DNA from: DATJFQ01 sp035492775
Lineage (GTDB): Bacteria; Acidobacteriota; Vicinamibacteria; Vicinamibacterales; 2-12-FULL-66-21
Reading direction: 5' to 3'
Assembly (NCBI GenBank): GCA_035492775.1
Contig: DATJIW010000088.1
Span: 1-64,000, forward strand
Length of the DNA stretch: 64,000 bases
A program made the translations under genes and the position numbers. A model generated the notes under the pieces. That model worked only from the letters and a program-made list of their open reading frames with translations, did no database searches and had not been told where the DNA came from. Positions 41,295-50,324 of this stretch are shown here, in pieces; the stretch's first letter is position 1, and each line of letters begins with the position of its first letter.

Positions 41295-42970
41295 CTCCGA
41301 CTGCCTCCGCGGCCTGCCACCATCGGAATGTCTATACCTCGATCGCGAGCTGTCGCAATCGCGTCCGGATACCCGGCGTCGGCATGACGGGCCACGCCCG
41401 ATCCGGGGTCGTTGGTGAGCACACGCTGCAGTTTTTCGTCCGCTTCGCGCGTCCCGTCCGCGACCACGACCATGCCCGCATGAATGGAGTAGCCGATACC
41501 CACACCACCGCCATGATGCACCGAAACCCACGTGGCACCTGACGAGGTATTGAGCAGCGCGTTGAGAATCGGCCAATCAGCGATGGCATCGCTTCCGTCG
41601 CGCATGCCTTCGGTTTCACGGTTCGGCGACGCGACCGACCCCGTGTCGAGGTGATCGCGGCCGATGACAATCGGCGCGGAAATCTCCCCCCGCCTGACGA
41701 GATCGTTGATCGCGAGTCCGAAGCGCGCGCGGTCTCCGTATCCCAGCCAGAAGATGCGGGCGGGGAGCCCTTGAAACGCCACCCGCTCGGATGCCAGCCG
41801 GATCCACCGGCACAGCGCTTCGTCGTCCTTGAACATCTCGAGCGCGAGGCGATCCGTTACTGCGATATCCGCCGGGTCGCCCGAGAGCGCCGCCCACCGG
41901 AACGGTCCTTTGCCCTGGCAGAAGAGCGGGCGGATGTATTCGGGTACGAAACCCGGAATTTCGAAGGCATCGGCCACGCCGGCCTTCTCGGCCTGCGCGC
42001 GGATGTTGTTGCCGTAGTCGAAGGTGACGGCGCCGGCGTGGGCGAGATCGAGCATGGCGCGCACGTGTGCAGCCATCGCAGCCATCGAGCGCGCGACGTA
42101 TTGGTCGGGCGCAGCGCTGCGCAAGGCGTTCGCCTCCGCGAGCGACATGCCGTTCGGGACGTATCCGTTGAGCGCATCATGCGCCGATGTCTGATCCGTG
42201 AGGACGTCAGGGACGATGCCGCGCCGGACCAGTTCCGGGAGTACGTCTGCCGCGTTGCCTTCGAGCGCGATGGACCTCGGGCGGCGCGCGGCGATGGCCT
42301 CTCGAGCACGCGCCAGCGCCGCGTCGAGCGATCCCGCCCGTTCGTCGACGTAGCGCGTTGCGAGCCTTCGCTCGATCCGCGCCGGGTCGACCTCGATGAC
42401 GATTGCGACGCCTTCGTTCATGGTGACGGCAAGCGGCTGGGCGCCGCCCATGCCGCCGAGACCGGCGGTCACGACGAGTTTGCCGGCCAGCGAGCCGTCG
42501 AAATGCCGGCGCGCCAGCTCCGCGAGCGTCTCGTACGTTCCCTGCAGAATCCCCTGCGTGCCGATATAGATCCAGCTTCCCGCCGTCATCTGCCCGTACA
42601 TCGTCAAGCCGCGGTCTTCGAGGCTGCGGAAAACGTCCCAGGTGGCCCAGGCCGGCACGAGCATCGCATTGGCGATGACAACGCGCGGAGCCCACGGGTG
42701 GGTACGGAACACGGCAACGGGTTTGCCGGACTGGACGAGCAGCGTTTCGTCGTGCTCCAGGCGCTTCAGTGTCGCGACGATGGCATCGAAGGCGGTCCAC
42801 GACCGTGCCGCGCGGCCCGACCCGCCGTACACGATGAGATCGTCCGGCCGCTCGGCGACCTCGGGGTCGAGGTTGTTCATCAGCATCCGAAGCGCGGCTT
42901 CCTGCGGCCACCCTTTGCAGGTGATCGCCGCGCCGCGGGGCGCGCTGACGTGACGGCTAGCCGTACTCAT
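41291..42970 (-). CDS. hutU: Urocanate hydratase (urocanase)
   Basis: The 559-residue enzyme converts urocanate to imidazolonepropionate in histidine breakdown, using NAD+. Family landmarks include LIVYGGSGRAARSW, TAGSWIYIGTQGILQGTYET, VTAGLGGMGGAQPLA and RPLFCQGKGPFRW (the active-site Cys) as well as HHGGGVGIGYS. ATG 42970 (MSTASRHV) fits the family length; an alternative codon lies 15 bases upstream. A good TTGACA/TAGATT promoter lies just upstream, so it need not rely on hutH transcription. Confidence 0.97.
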   Translation of the reverse strand: MSTASRHVSAPRGAAITCKGWPQEAALRMLMNNLDPEVAERPDDLIVYGGSGRAARSWTAFDAIVATLKRLEHDETLLVQSGKPVAVFRTHPWAPRVVIANAMLVPAWATWDVFRSLEDRGLTMYGQMTAGSWIYIGTQGILQGTYETLAELARRHFDGSLAGKLVVTAGLGGMGGAQPLAVTMNEGVAIVIEVDPARIERRLATRYVDERAGSLDAALARAREAIAARRPRSIALEGNAADVLPELVRRGIVPDVLTDQTSAHDALNGYVPNGMSLAEANALRSAAPDQYVARSMAAMAAHVRAMLDLAHAGAVTFDYGNNIRAQAEKAGVADAFEIPGFVPEYIRPLFCQGKGPFRWAALSGDPADIAVTDRLALEMFKDDEALCRWIRLASERVAFQGLPARIFWLGYGDRARFGLAINDLVRRGEISAPIVIGRDHLDTGSVASPNRETEGMRDGSDAIADWPILNALLNTSSGATWVSVHHGGGVGIGYSIHAGMVVVADGTREADEKLQRVLTNDPGSGVARHADAGYPDAIATARDRGIDIPMVAGRGGSRR

Positions 42971-43005
42971 GGATGCGAACGCCAATCGCCGAAAGGGAAG
43001 GTAGC

Positions 43006-43034
43006 AATCTAAAAACGTACGAACGCGTTGTCAA
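43006..43034 (-). promoter_or_regulatory. Sigma-70 promoter for hutU
   Basis: On the minus strand: TTGACA (43034-43029), 17-base spacer, TAGATT (43011-43006). An A/T-rich stretch (43036-43052) upstream could be an UP element. The hutU start is about 36 bases past the -10 box. It is the cleanest consensus promoter I found in the window. Confidence 0.75.
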
Positions 43035-43052
43035 TTCATTTTAAAAAATTTC

Positions 43053-44573
43053 TTACTTGACTTCCGCTGCGCACGCGCGTTCGAACGAACCGTTGGCAAT
43101 CGCGCGCGAAATCCACGCGATGTCCGGCGACGGCGGCCGGTCCGCCGTGAGCGTCGGCACGCCCGATCGCACGAACGCGTGCACAGTCGAGAGTGCCGGC
43201 GACGTCGTGAGCGGCGCGAGCAGATCGATTGCCTGGACCGCCAGCAGAACCTCGACGGCGATCACGTACGTCGCCAGATGCAATGCGCGCTCCGCCCGGA
43301 GACAGGCAGCCATGCTCATGCTGACGTGATCTTCGCGGTTGGCAGACGTCGGAATCGTGTCCACGGACGACGGATGTGCGATCGACTTGAGTTCGGACAC
43401 GAGCGCGGCAGCCGTTACCTGCGCGATCATGTACCCGGACTGCAGGCCGCTGTTGCGCGTCAGGAAGGGTTCGAGACCGCTCAGCGCGGGATTCACCAGG
43501 CGGTCCGACCGGCGCTCGGAGATCGTCGCCAGCTGCTGGATGGCGATCACCGTCATGTCGGCGGCCAGCGCGACGGGCGCGCCGTGAAAATTTCCGCCCG
43601 ACACAATCTCGCCGCGATCGGCGAACACCATCGGATTGTCGGTCGCCGCGTTCGACTCGATTTCGAGCGTGCGGCGGACGTAGGCCAGCGCATCGCGGGC
43701 GGCGCCGTGCACCTGCGGCGCGCATCGCAGGGAGTAGGCGTCCTGGACGCGCCCGCAGGACTCGTGGGACTTGTTGATCGGACTCCCCTGAAGAAATCGC
43801 AGTAGATTGGCGGCGGATCGTCCCTGGCCGGGATGCGGGCGGGGCTCGTGCAATCGCGCTTCGAACGGGTGCATCGAACCACGAAGTCCATCGATCGACA
43901 GCGCCGCGGCGAGGTCGGCGGCACGGGCGAGACGCTCGGCGCCCAGAAGTGCCAGCGCGCCAAGCGCCGTGGACGCCTGCGTGCCGTTGATGAGGGCGAG
44001 CCCCTCCTTCGGACCGAGGTCGACTGGCGACAGCCCGACGCGCGCAAGCGCGTCGTGTCCCGTCATGACCGCGGGGTCATGACCGATCGTCGCGTGTCCT
44101 TCCCCTATCAACACGAGGCCGAGGTGCGCCAGCGGTGCGAGGTCCCCGCTCGCGCCGACGGAGCCGCGGCTCGGCACCACCGGGTGCACGCCGGCGTTGA
44201 GCGCGGCGATGAGCGTTTCGAGCGTGGTGCGGCGGATGCCCGAATAGCCCTTCGCCAGCACGTTCGCGCGGAGCGCCATCATCGCGCGCACGACAGGGAC
44301 CGACAGCGGTTCTCCAACGCCGGCCGCGTGGCTCCGCAGCAGGTTGCGCTGGAGCGCACTCAGCTCCGAGCGCGGAATCCTGACTTCGGCCAGCGAGCCG
44401 AAGCCGGTATTCACGCCGTAGACCGCGGTCTCCCCGTCCGCCATCGCGTCCACGACCGCGCGCGATCGATCGACCGCCGCCGCCGCACGCGGGGCGAGCG
44501 CCGCCTCGTCGCGCGCGTCCGCGATCGCCGCGAGCTGTTCGAGTGTGAGCGTGTCGCCGTCGAGATCAATCAT
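43053..44573 (-). CDS. hutH: Histidine ammonia-lyase
   Basis: The 506-residue enzyme removes ammonia from L-histidine to give urocanate. The autocatalytic MIO cofactor triad Ala-Ser-Gly is in SRGSVGASGDLAPLAHLGLV. Other landmarks are YGVNTGFGSLAEVRI near residue 54 and NGTQASTALGALAL. It precedes hutU, from which it is separated by 82 bases with a new promoter, and is divergent from purA across 35 bases. Confidence 0.97.
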   Translation of the reverse strand: MIDLDGDTLTLEQLAAIADARDEAALAPRAAAAVDRSRAVVDAMADGETAVYGVNTGFGSLAEVRIPRSELSALQRNLLRSHAAGVGEPLSVPVVRAMMALRANVLAKGYSGIRRTTLETLIAALNAGVHPVVPSRGSVGASGDLAPLAHLGLVLIGEGHATIGHDPAVMTGHDALARVGLSPVDLGPKEGLALINGTQASTALGALALLGAERLARAADLAAALSIDGLRGSMHPFEARLHEPRPHPGQGRSAANLLRFLQGSPINKSHESCGRVQDAYSLRCAPQVHGAARDALAYVRRTLEIESNAATDNPMVFADRGEIVSGGNFHGAPVALAADMTVIAIQQLATISERRSDRLVNPALSGLEPFLTRNSGLQSGYMIAQVTAAALVSELKSIAHPSSVDTIPTSANREDHVSMSMAACLRAERALHLATYVIAVEVLLAVQAIDLLAPLTTSPALSTVHAFVRSGVPTLTADRPPSPDIAWISRAIANGSFERACAAEVK

Positions 44574-44608
44574 GCGATTGAAGGTAGAATACTGCGGGAT
44601 TGGGACGC

Positions 44609-45913
44609 ATGAACATAGCCGTTCTTGGCGCGCAGTGGGGCGACGAAGGCAAAGGCAAGATCGTCGATCTGCTCACGCCGAACTTCCGCATTGTCGCGCG
44701 CTACCAGGGCGGACACAACGCCGGCCACACCGTCTACGCGAACGGCCGGAAATTCGTTCTGCGGCTGCTGCCGTCGGGAATCCTGCATCGCGGCATCACC
44801 TGCGTGATCGGCAACGGCGTCGTCGTCGATCCGCAGGCGCTGTTCGGTGAGATCGATGAATTGCGCGGCGCCGGGATCGACGTGGGCGACCGTCTGGTCA
44901 TCAGCGACAAGGCGCACCTCATCCTCCCGTACCATCGCGAACTCGATCTGCTGAGCGAAGCCCGCCGCGGCGAGCGCCGCATCGGCACGACGTCGCGCGG
45001 CATCGGGCCGGCGTACGAGGACAAGATCGCGCGCCGCGGCATCCGCGTCGGCGATCTGGGCAACGTCGATGCCCTGGCGGACGCGGTGCGTCACAACGTC
45101 GACGCCCGCAACCGCATCATCGGCGAATCGCATATGGACGCCGCGCTCGTACTCGACGAATTGCGTGCCGCCTGGACGCGGATGTCGCCGTGGGTGCAGG
45201 ATGTCTCGCTCTTTCTTGCGCGGGCACGTGCTGGCGGCGAATCGATCATGTTCGAGGGGGCCCAGGGTACGCTGCTCGATATCGATCACGGCACGTATCC
45301 CTACGTGACCTCATCCAACGCGACGATCGGCGGCGTGTGCACCGGGCTCGGGATTCCTCCGAAAGCGATCGACGGCGTGATCGGCGTTGCGAAGGCGTAT
45401 ACGACGCGCGTCGGCGAAGGCCCGCTGCCCACCGAGCTGCACGGCGCGCTGGGCGATCGCCTGAGGGAAACCGGGCAGGAGTTCGGCGCCGTGACCGGAC
45501 GGCCGCGTCGCTGCGGCTGGTTCGACGCGGTGGCCGTGCGGTACGCGGTACGTGTGAACGGCCTCGATGCGCTCGCGTTGACGAAGCTGGATGTGCTCGA
45601 CGGCATGGAAGAACTGCAGGTGTGCACCGCGTATCGCTGCGGGGGCGCGGTGCTGACGGAATTCCCTGGAGAGATCGCGCAGCTGGCCGCGTGCGAGCCG
45701 ATCTACGAGTCGATCGAGGGATGGGACGAGCCGACCAGGAGCGTACGCCGCTTCTCGGATCTGCCGCGGCGCGCGCAGGCGTACATCGCCCGCCTCGAGA
45801 CGCTGAGCGGCGTGCCCGCATCCATTCTGTCGACCGGCTCCGCACGCGAAGACACGATCGTGCGTGACGGTTCGGTCGCTGAGCGGTGGGGATTGCAGGC
45901 GGTCGCGGGCTGA
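44609..45913 (+). CDS. purA: Adenylosuccinate synthetase
   Basis: The 434-residue enzyme joins IMP and aspartate with GTP on the way to AMP. The N-terminal P-loop-like segment is VLGAQWGDEGKGKIVDLL, then RYQGGHNAGHTVY, GTTSRGIGPAYEDKIARRGIR and FEGAQGTLLDIDHGTYPYVTSS. ATG 44609 is chosen over a TTG three codons upstream. A TAGAAT box lies at 44585-44590, 18 bases before the start, overlapping the hutH leader. Confidence 0.97.
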   Translation: MNIAVLGAQWGDEGKGKIVDLLTPNFRIVARYQGGHNAGHTVYANGRKFVLRLLPSGILHRGITCVIGNGVVVDPQALFGEIDELRGAGIDVGDRLVISDKAHLILPYHRELDLLSEARRGERRIGTTSRGIGPAYEDKIARRGIRVGDLGNVDALADAVRHNVDARNRIIGESHMDAALVLDELRAAWTRMSPWVQDVSLFLARARAGGESIMFEGAQGTLLDIDHGTYPYVTSSNATIGGVCTGLGIPPKAIDGVIGVAKAYTTRVGEGPLPTELHGALGDRLRETGQEFGAVTGRPRRCGWFDAVAVRYAVRVNGLDALALTKLDVLDGMEELQVCTAYRCGGAVLTEFPGEIAQLAACEPIYESIEGWDEPTRSVRRFSDLPRRAQAYIARLETLSGVPASILSTGSAREDTIVRDGSVAERWGLQAVAG

Positions 45914-45932
45914 GCGGACGCCTCGGTTGCGG

Positions 45933-46628
45933 CTATTGCTTGTTCTTCTTGCAGAACAGTTCGACCGCCCGCGCGTCGGCGTCGGTGAATTCGATGCCCG
46001 CGCGATACTGCGGAACCTGGGTCAGCTCGAACTGGGCCCACACGACCGTGCCGCGGAACCGCATCACGAAGTCGTCGGACGGAAGGCTGATGCGGACCTT
46101 CTGATTCGGCCGCAGCACGGTGGGAGACACCACCTGCGCGCCGAACGGGGAGAGGTCGACGACCATCGCCGGATTGCCGTCGAACTGCATTTCGATCCCG
46201 GGACGGACGGCGTGCCGCGCGGCGCGGCGCGTCCCGTGCCAGTCCATGCTCGGCGGCGTTTCCGCCGGAGCGCCGTCTGCCGCGTGCCCGTGTCCGCCTG
46301 CGGCGCCCGCGAGCGCGGGGGCCGCCGATTGCGACGGCGTGACGACGACACGAGCGTAGTCGCCCGAATGAGAGACGACACGGACTTCGCAGCCCCCGAG
46401 CGCGGGGTCTGTCTTGATGCGGTTGATGAGGGCCGCGCCCCGAGGCGTCGCGGCAAAGAGCCGCTCGAGCACGATGAGTTCCGGCGGCGACTGAATGATC
46501 GACTGCAGCGCGGGAATCGGCTCGGTGTCTGGGAAGGTCCGAAAATCTCCTTCCACGCCTTCGAGCCGGAGTCGATCGAGCAGTTCCGGCATCAACGCGT
46601 CCCCGGAGATCACCACTGGAGCGGGCAT
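45933..46628 (-). CDS. PilZ-domain protein with response-regulator-like N-terminus
   Basis: The 231-residue protein has two parts joined by an Ala/Gly/His-rich linker (about 105-125). Residues 1-100 look like a degenerate receiver fold (PELIVLERLF, GCEVRVVSHSG) lacking a clear phospho-Asp. Residues about 130-225 are a PilZ domain with RRAARHAVRPG (RxxxR) and VDLSPFGAQV ([D/N]xSxxG), the c-di-GMP contacts. It probably senses c-di-GMP. It is convergent with purA and divergent from the reductase gene across 14 bases. Confidence 0.82.
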   Translation of the reverse strand: MPAPVVISGDALMPELLDRLRLEGVEGDFRTFPDTEPIPALQSIIQSPPELIVLERLFAATPRGAALINRIKTDPALGGCEVRVVSHSGDYARVVVTPSQSAAPALAGAAGGHGHAADGAPAETPPSMDWHGTRRAARHAVRPGIEMQFDGNPAMVVDLSPFGAQVVSPTVLRPNQKVRISLPSDDFVMRFRGTVVWAQFELTQVPQYRAGIEFTDADARAVELFCKKNKQ

Positions 46629-46642
46629 CGCGCCAGTCTAGC

Positions 46643-47890
46643 ATGAGCGCGAAATTCGACGCCGACGTGATCGTCGTCGGTGCCGGTCCGGCCGGCGCGA
46701 CGGCGGCCGCACGTCTCGCGCAGTCGGGCCTGCGCGTGGTGCTCGTCGAGCGCGCACCGCTGCCTCGCAACAAACCGTGTGGCGGCGGGGTGAGCGCGCG
46801 CGTCGTTTCGCGCTTTCCGTGGGCCGGCGACATCTTCTCCGCGATCGAAACGCATCGCGTGTCCGATCTGTACCTCGAAGGTCCGTCGGGCTCGGTGTTC
46901 CGGATGCGCTCGCCAACGCCCGCGGTGCTTCTCATCCGGCGTGTCGAGTTCGATCATGCGCTCGCCACGCGGGCGATCGCAGCGGGCGCCGCGCTGGCCG
47001 CCCCCGTGGAAATCGGGCAGGCAACGCAGGACGCCGAGGGCGTAACGCTGCGCAGTCGCGAAGGCGGCGAGCTGCGCGCGCCACTGGTGATTGCCGCCGA
47101 TGGCGTCAACAGCGTCATCGCCCGACGTCTGGGCCTCAATCCGGGCTGGCCGTCGGCAAACGTTGCGCTCGATATGATGGAGGAGTCTCCGAACGGAGAA
47201 TTGCGCGCCTGCGAGCCTGGCACGCTGTCGGTCTTCTACGGATTCGGCGGTGCCCATGGATACGCGTACATTTTTCCGAAGGTCGCGCACGTCAACGTTG
47301 GCATTGGTTACCTGCTGTCGTATTTCCGCGAGCGCGTCGACGTAGCGCCATACGATCTCCAGCGCGAGTTCGTGGCGTACCTCCGCGGGCGCGGCATGGT
47401 GGAAGGGGAGTCGCATCGGCGCTTCTTTACGCCGTTTCTCATTCCCGTCGGAGGCCCCCTGCGGACGACGGCAGCCGGCCGAGTGCTCCTCACGGGCGAC
47501 GCCGGCGGTTTCGTCAACGGCTTTTCCGCGGAGGGCATCTACTACGCGATGGTGACCGGCGAACTTGCAGCGTCGGCGATTCTGGCATCCCGCGGCGCAG
47601 GCGGGCCCTCGCCGGAGCGTGCACGGCGTGCCTACGTTCGCGCCTGGCGGCGCGAGATCGGCGCGGAGCTGCGGGACTCGGTCCTGATCCAGCGATACCT
47701 GTTCCGGACGCGCGAACGGATGGACAGCGTCGTCGGCGTCGCCAACTCGCGTCCGGAGTTCTCGCGCTGGCTCGTCGAGTACGCAAGCGGCCGGTTGTCG
47801 TACGCGGAAGCGCGGCGGCGTGTCGTCGCCCGATTTCCACGGCTCCTGCCGAAGCTCGCATGGGTGGCCTGGCGCGGCGCAGTGAGATGA
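46643..47890 (+). CDS. Geranylgeranyl-reductase-family FAD enzyme
   Basis: The 415-residue flavoprotein has VIVVGAGPAGATAAARLAQS (FAD-binding GxGxxG) at its start, PCGGGVSARVVSRFP, then GLNPGWPSANVALD and the second FAD motif LLTGDAGGFVNGFSAEGIYYA. The family reduces prenyl double bonds in menaquinone, archaeal-type lipids or bacteriochlorophyll side chains. Which substrate applies here is not seen; menaquinone or a related isoprenoid is possible. It overlaps the HAD gene by four bases (ATGA). Confidence 0.85.
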   Translation: MSAKFDADVIVVGAGPAGATAAARLAQSGLRVVLVERAPLPRNKPCGGGVSARVVSRFPWAGDIFSAIETHRVSDLYLEGPSGSVFRMRSPTPAVLLIRRVEFDHALATRAIAAGAALAAPVEIGQATQDAEGVTLRSREGGELRAPLVIAADGVNSVIARRLGLNPGWPSANVALDMMEESPNGELRACEPGTLSVFYGFGGAHGYAYIFPKVAHVNVGIGYLLSYFRERVDVAPYDLQREFVAYLRGRGMVEGESHRRFFTPFLIPVGGPLRTTAAGRVLLTGDAGGFVNGFSAEGIYYAMVTGELAASAILASRGAGGPSPERARRAYVRAWRREIGAELRDSVLIQRYLFRTRERMDSVVGVANSRPEFSRWLVEYASGRLSYAEARRRVVARFPRLLPKLAWVAWRGAVR

Positions 47891-48594
47891 CGCGAGCAGT
47901 GCTGTTCGATCTCGACGACACCTTGTTCGATCATCACCTGTCGGCGCGCGCCGCGCTCGCTGCCGTCCACGAGGCGTTCGCCGCCGACGTCGCGTTCGCC
48001 GAATTCGAGCGGCACCACGCGCACTATCTGGAAGAGATGCACCTCGAAGTGCTGGCCGGCCGCGCCACGCTGGAAGAGGCGCGCCGCGAGCGCTTCAGGC
48101 GCGTATTCGCGGCGCTCGGCCTGTTCCTCGCTCCCGAAGACGTGCATCGCGCGGCGTCGGCGTATCGCGACGGCTACTCAGGCACGCGCCAGGCGATTCC
48201 AGGCGCAGTGGACCTGCTCGTCCACCTGCGCAAATCGATCCGGGTCGGAATTGTCACGAATAACCTGCTCGAAGAACAGCGCGGCAAGCTCCGCGTCTGC
48301 GGGCTGGACCCTTACGTCGACGTGCTCGTCGCCTCGGAGGACGTCGGCGTATCGAAGCCCGATCCGGAAATCTTCGACATCGCGGTGCGGCGTCTCGGCG
48401 TGACCGCGGCCGAGAGCGTCATGGTCGGCGATTCATGGCAGAACGATATCGCGGGGGCGACGGCCGCCGGTATTCGCGCCGTGTGGTTCAATCGGACGGG
48501 CGGCGCGCAACCGCCGCTGCCCTCGGGCGTCAAATCGCTCCGCACGCTCGCACCGCCCGACGACGCAGCCGCCGTTATCCTGTCGCGGGACTGA
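47887..48594 (+). CDS. HAD-family hydrolase (YjjG-like)
   Basis: The 235-residue protein is a Cof/HAD phosphatase-type enzyme: VLFDLDDTLFDHH (DxDxT nucleophile), IVTNN (motif II), K in VSKPDPEIFD and GDSWQNDIAGATAAG (motif IV). The helical cap (about 18-95) matches YjjG/pyrimidine 5'-nucleotidase-like enzymes. The exact substrate is unknown. ATG overlaps the reductase stop; the ROK kinase follows after three bases, so these three genes form one transcript. Confidence 0.88.
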   Translation: MTRAVLFDLDDTLFDHHLSARAALAAVHEAFAADVAFAEFERHHAHYLEEMHLEVLAGRATLEEARRERFRRVFAALGLFLAPEDVHRAASAYRDGYSGTRQAIPGAVDLLVHLRKSIRVGIVTNNLLEEQRGKLRVCGLDPYVDVLVASEDVGVSKPDPEIFDIAVRRLGVTAAESVMVGDSWQNDIAGATAAGIRAVWFNRTGGAQPPLPSGVKSLRTLAPPDDAAAVILSRD

Positions 48595-48597
48595 AAC

Positions 48598-49500
48598 GTG
48601 CGCATTGGCATCGACCTCGGAGGAACGAAGATCGAAGCGATCGCGCTCGCAGACGACGGCGTCGAGCTGTTCCGCCGCCGCGTCGACACGCCTCGCGGAC
48701 GCTACGACGGAACGATCGAAGCGATCGTGGAGCTGGTGGCGGCTGCGGAGCGCGAGGTGGGCGCGACCGGTACCGTCGGCATCGGCATACCCGGAACGAT
48801 CTCGCCCTTGACGGGGGTCATCAAGAACGCCAACTCGACGTGGCTGAACGGGCGTCCATTCGACGTCGATCTGAGTCGGGCGCTCTCGCGTCCCGTGCGG
48901 CTTGCGAACGATGCGAATTGCTTCGCGTTGTCCGAGGCGACCGACGGCGCAGGTGCCGCAGCGTCGGTGGTGTTTGGTGTGATCATCGGTACGGGAACCG
49001 GCGGGGGAGTCGTCGTGAATCGCCGGGTCCTGGTAGGACCGAATGCCGTCGCGGGGGAGTGGGGGCACAATCCGCTGCCCCATCCCGAGCCCGACGAGAT
49101 CTCGTCTGCCGAGTGCTATTGCGGACTGAAGGGCTGCATCGAAATGTTTCTTTCCGGCGCCGGACTGCAGCGGGCTGACGCATCTGCCTCCGGCCGGGAG
49201 CCCGGCCGTCGACCGTCGGAGGTCGCGCGGCTTGCCTCGCTCGGAGATGTGCACGCATCGGAGGCGCTCGAGCGCTACAGCAACCGCATGGCGCGTGCGC
49301 TTGCGTCGATCATCAACGTCCTGGACCCCGACGCGATCGTCCTGGGCGGCGGACTCTCGAACATCGAATACCTTTATCGGCGTGTTCCGCAGCTCTGGGA
49401 CCGGTGGGCGTTCTCCGATGCGGTCACGACGCCGTTGCTGCGTGCCAGGCACGGTGATTCCAGCGGAGTGCGGGGCGCGGCCTGGCTCTGGAACGAATGA
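48598..49500 (+). CDS. ROK-family sugar kinase (fructokinase-like)
   Basis: The 300-residue enzyme has the N-terminal GIDLGGTKIEAIAL phosphate site, LANDANCFALSEA (catalytic Asp), GTGTGGGVVV, and the ROK zinc motif with GHNPLPHPEP and CYCGLKGCIEMFLSG. These features fit the Mak-type fructokinases. GTG 48598 follows the HAD stop by three bases. It probably phosphorylates a hexose at the C6 hydroxyl. Confidence 0.9.
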   Translation: MRIGIDLGGTKIEAIALADDGVELFRRRVDTPRGRYDGTIEAIVELVAAAEREVGATGTVGIGIPGTISPLTGVIKNANSTWLNGRPFDVDLSRALSRPVRLANDANCFALSEATDGAGAAASVVFGVIIGTGTGGGVVVNRRVLVGPNAVAGEWGHNPLPHPEPDEISSAECYCGLKGCIEMFLSGAGLQRADASASGREPGRRPSEVARLASLGDVHASEALERYSNRMARALASIINVLDPDAIVLGGGLSNIEYLYRRVPQLWDRWAFSDAVTTPLLRARHGDSSGVRGAAWLWNE

Positions 49501-49533
49501 GCTTGGACGGGCTGATAGAATTATCCGTATCCA

Positions 49534-49884
49534 ATGAGACCGTTGACCACGTTGTCCGAACTGCACGAGCTGGAGGCGGCAATCCAGGAGTCTGCTGAGC
49601 GTCCGGTGCTGCTGTTCAAGCACAGCCGGCAATGCGGCGTGAGCTGCGAAGCGCTGGACGAACTCCAGTCTCACATCGACCGGCATGCCGGCCCAGCCGC
49701 GTACAAGATGATCACCGTCCAGACACACCGGCCCGTATCCGACGCGGCCGCGCGGCGCCTTGGCGTCCGCCATGAAACGCCTCAGGCGATTCTGCTCAAG
49801 GACGGCAAGCCCGTCTGGAGCGCCTCCCACTTCCGAATCACGGCAGATCAGCTCGATCGATTGTTCGACCCGGCGTTCCGCTAA
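49534..49884 (+). CDS. YtxJ-like monothiol thioredoxin-fold protein
   Basis: The 116-residue protein matches the YtxJ (bacillithiol-system redox-active) family: VLLFKHSRQCGVSCEALDEL with the C-x-x-S-type active site as C-G-V-S, and later HETPQAILLKDGKPVWSASH (cis-Pro loop). In Firmicutes such proteins exchange thiols with bacillithiol; whether this lineage uses bacillithiol is not shown here. The gene overlaps the convergent small gene by four bases. Confidence 0.82.
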   Translation: MRPLTTLSELHELEAAIQESAERPVLLFKHSRQCGVSCEALDELQSHIDRHAGPAAYKMITVQTHRPVSDAAARRLGVRHETPQAILLKDGKPVWSASHFRITADQLDRLFDPAFR

Positions 49885-50174
49885 GGAGCGTGATGCGAGC
49901 GGGTGTGGAACCCGGCCGCCTCGAGGTGCTTGTGCACGTCGGCCACGATCTCCATGGCTTCTGAGGGCAGTGCGGCCGGGCTGTGCGAGACCAGACGGTC
50001 CACGTTGTACATCCTGAATCGGATGCCTTCCAGATGGAAGGCGGAGATGGCGCGGCCGAGCGCGTCGGCTTCCTCGAGCAGGTGCGCGAATTGATCCGCT
50101 GACGGCTGTGTGCGTATGAGGGCGATGAGATCGTTGAGGCGCCTCTGGGCGGCCTCGCGGTCGGCGGTGGACAT
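49881..50174 (-). CDS. Small protein of unknown function
   Basis: The 97-residue soluble protein is helix-rich (ADREAAQRRLNDLIALIRTQ) and ends with a His-rich tail (AGFHTRSHHAP). ATG 50174 is the first Met after the spacer. No motif is recognised. It is divergent from the HAD remnant that starts at 50191. Confidence 0.65.
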   Translation of the reverse strand: MSTADREAAQRRLNDLIALIRTQPSADQFAHLLEEADALGRAISAFHLEGIRFRMYNVDRLVSHSPAALPSEAMEIVADVHKHLEAAGFHTRSHHAP

Positions 50175-50190
50175 GGCAGAATCATTGTAA

Positions 50191-50324
50191 GTGGCGCGCC
50201 TCGACCTCGACAATCCCGAACGCCCTATAGTTTGTGTGGATCTCAACGGGGTGCCATCTGCTTCCGCGGCAGTTTCGCCGACGCGCTGAACGAGATCGAA
50301 CGCTTCAAGGCGCACTGGGAATGA
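50191..50324 (+). pseudogene. HAD-like gene remnant with internal deletion
   Basis: From GTG 50191 the sequence reads MARLDLDNPERPIVCVDLNG, matching the N-terminus (DLNG nucleophile loop) of a small HAD-like family. Then, in another frame, it reads AICFRGSFADALNEIERFKA and HWE to TGA 50322-50324, which looks like the C-terminus of the same family. The catalytic middle is lost, with a frame change at the join. The two ends are only about 45 bases apart. The family link is from memory. Confidence 0.55.
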
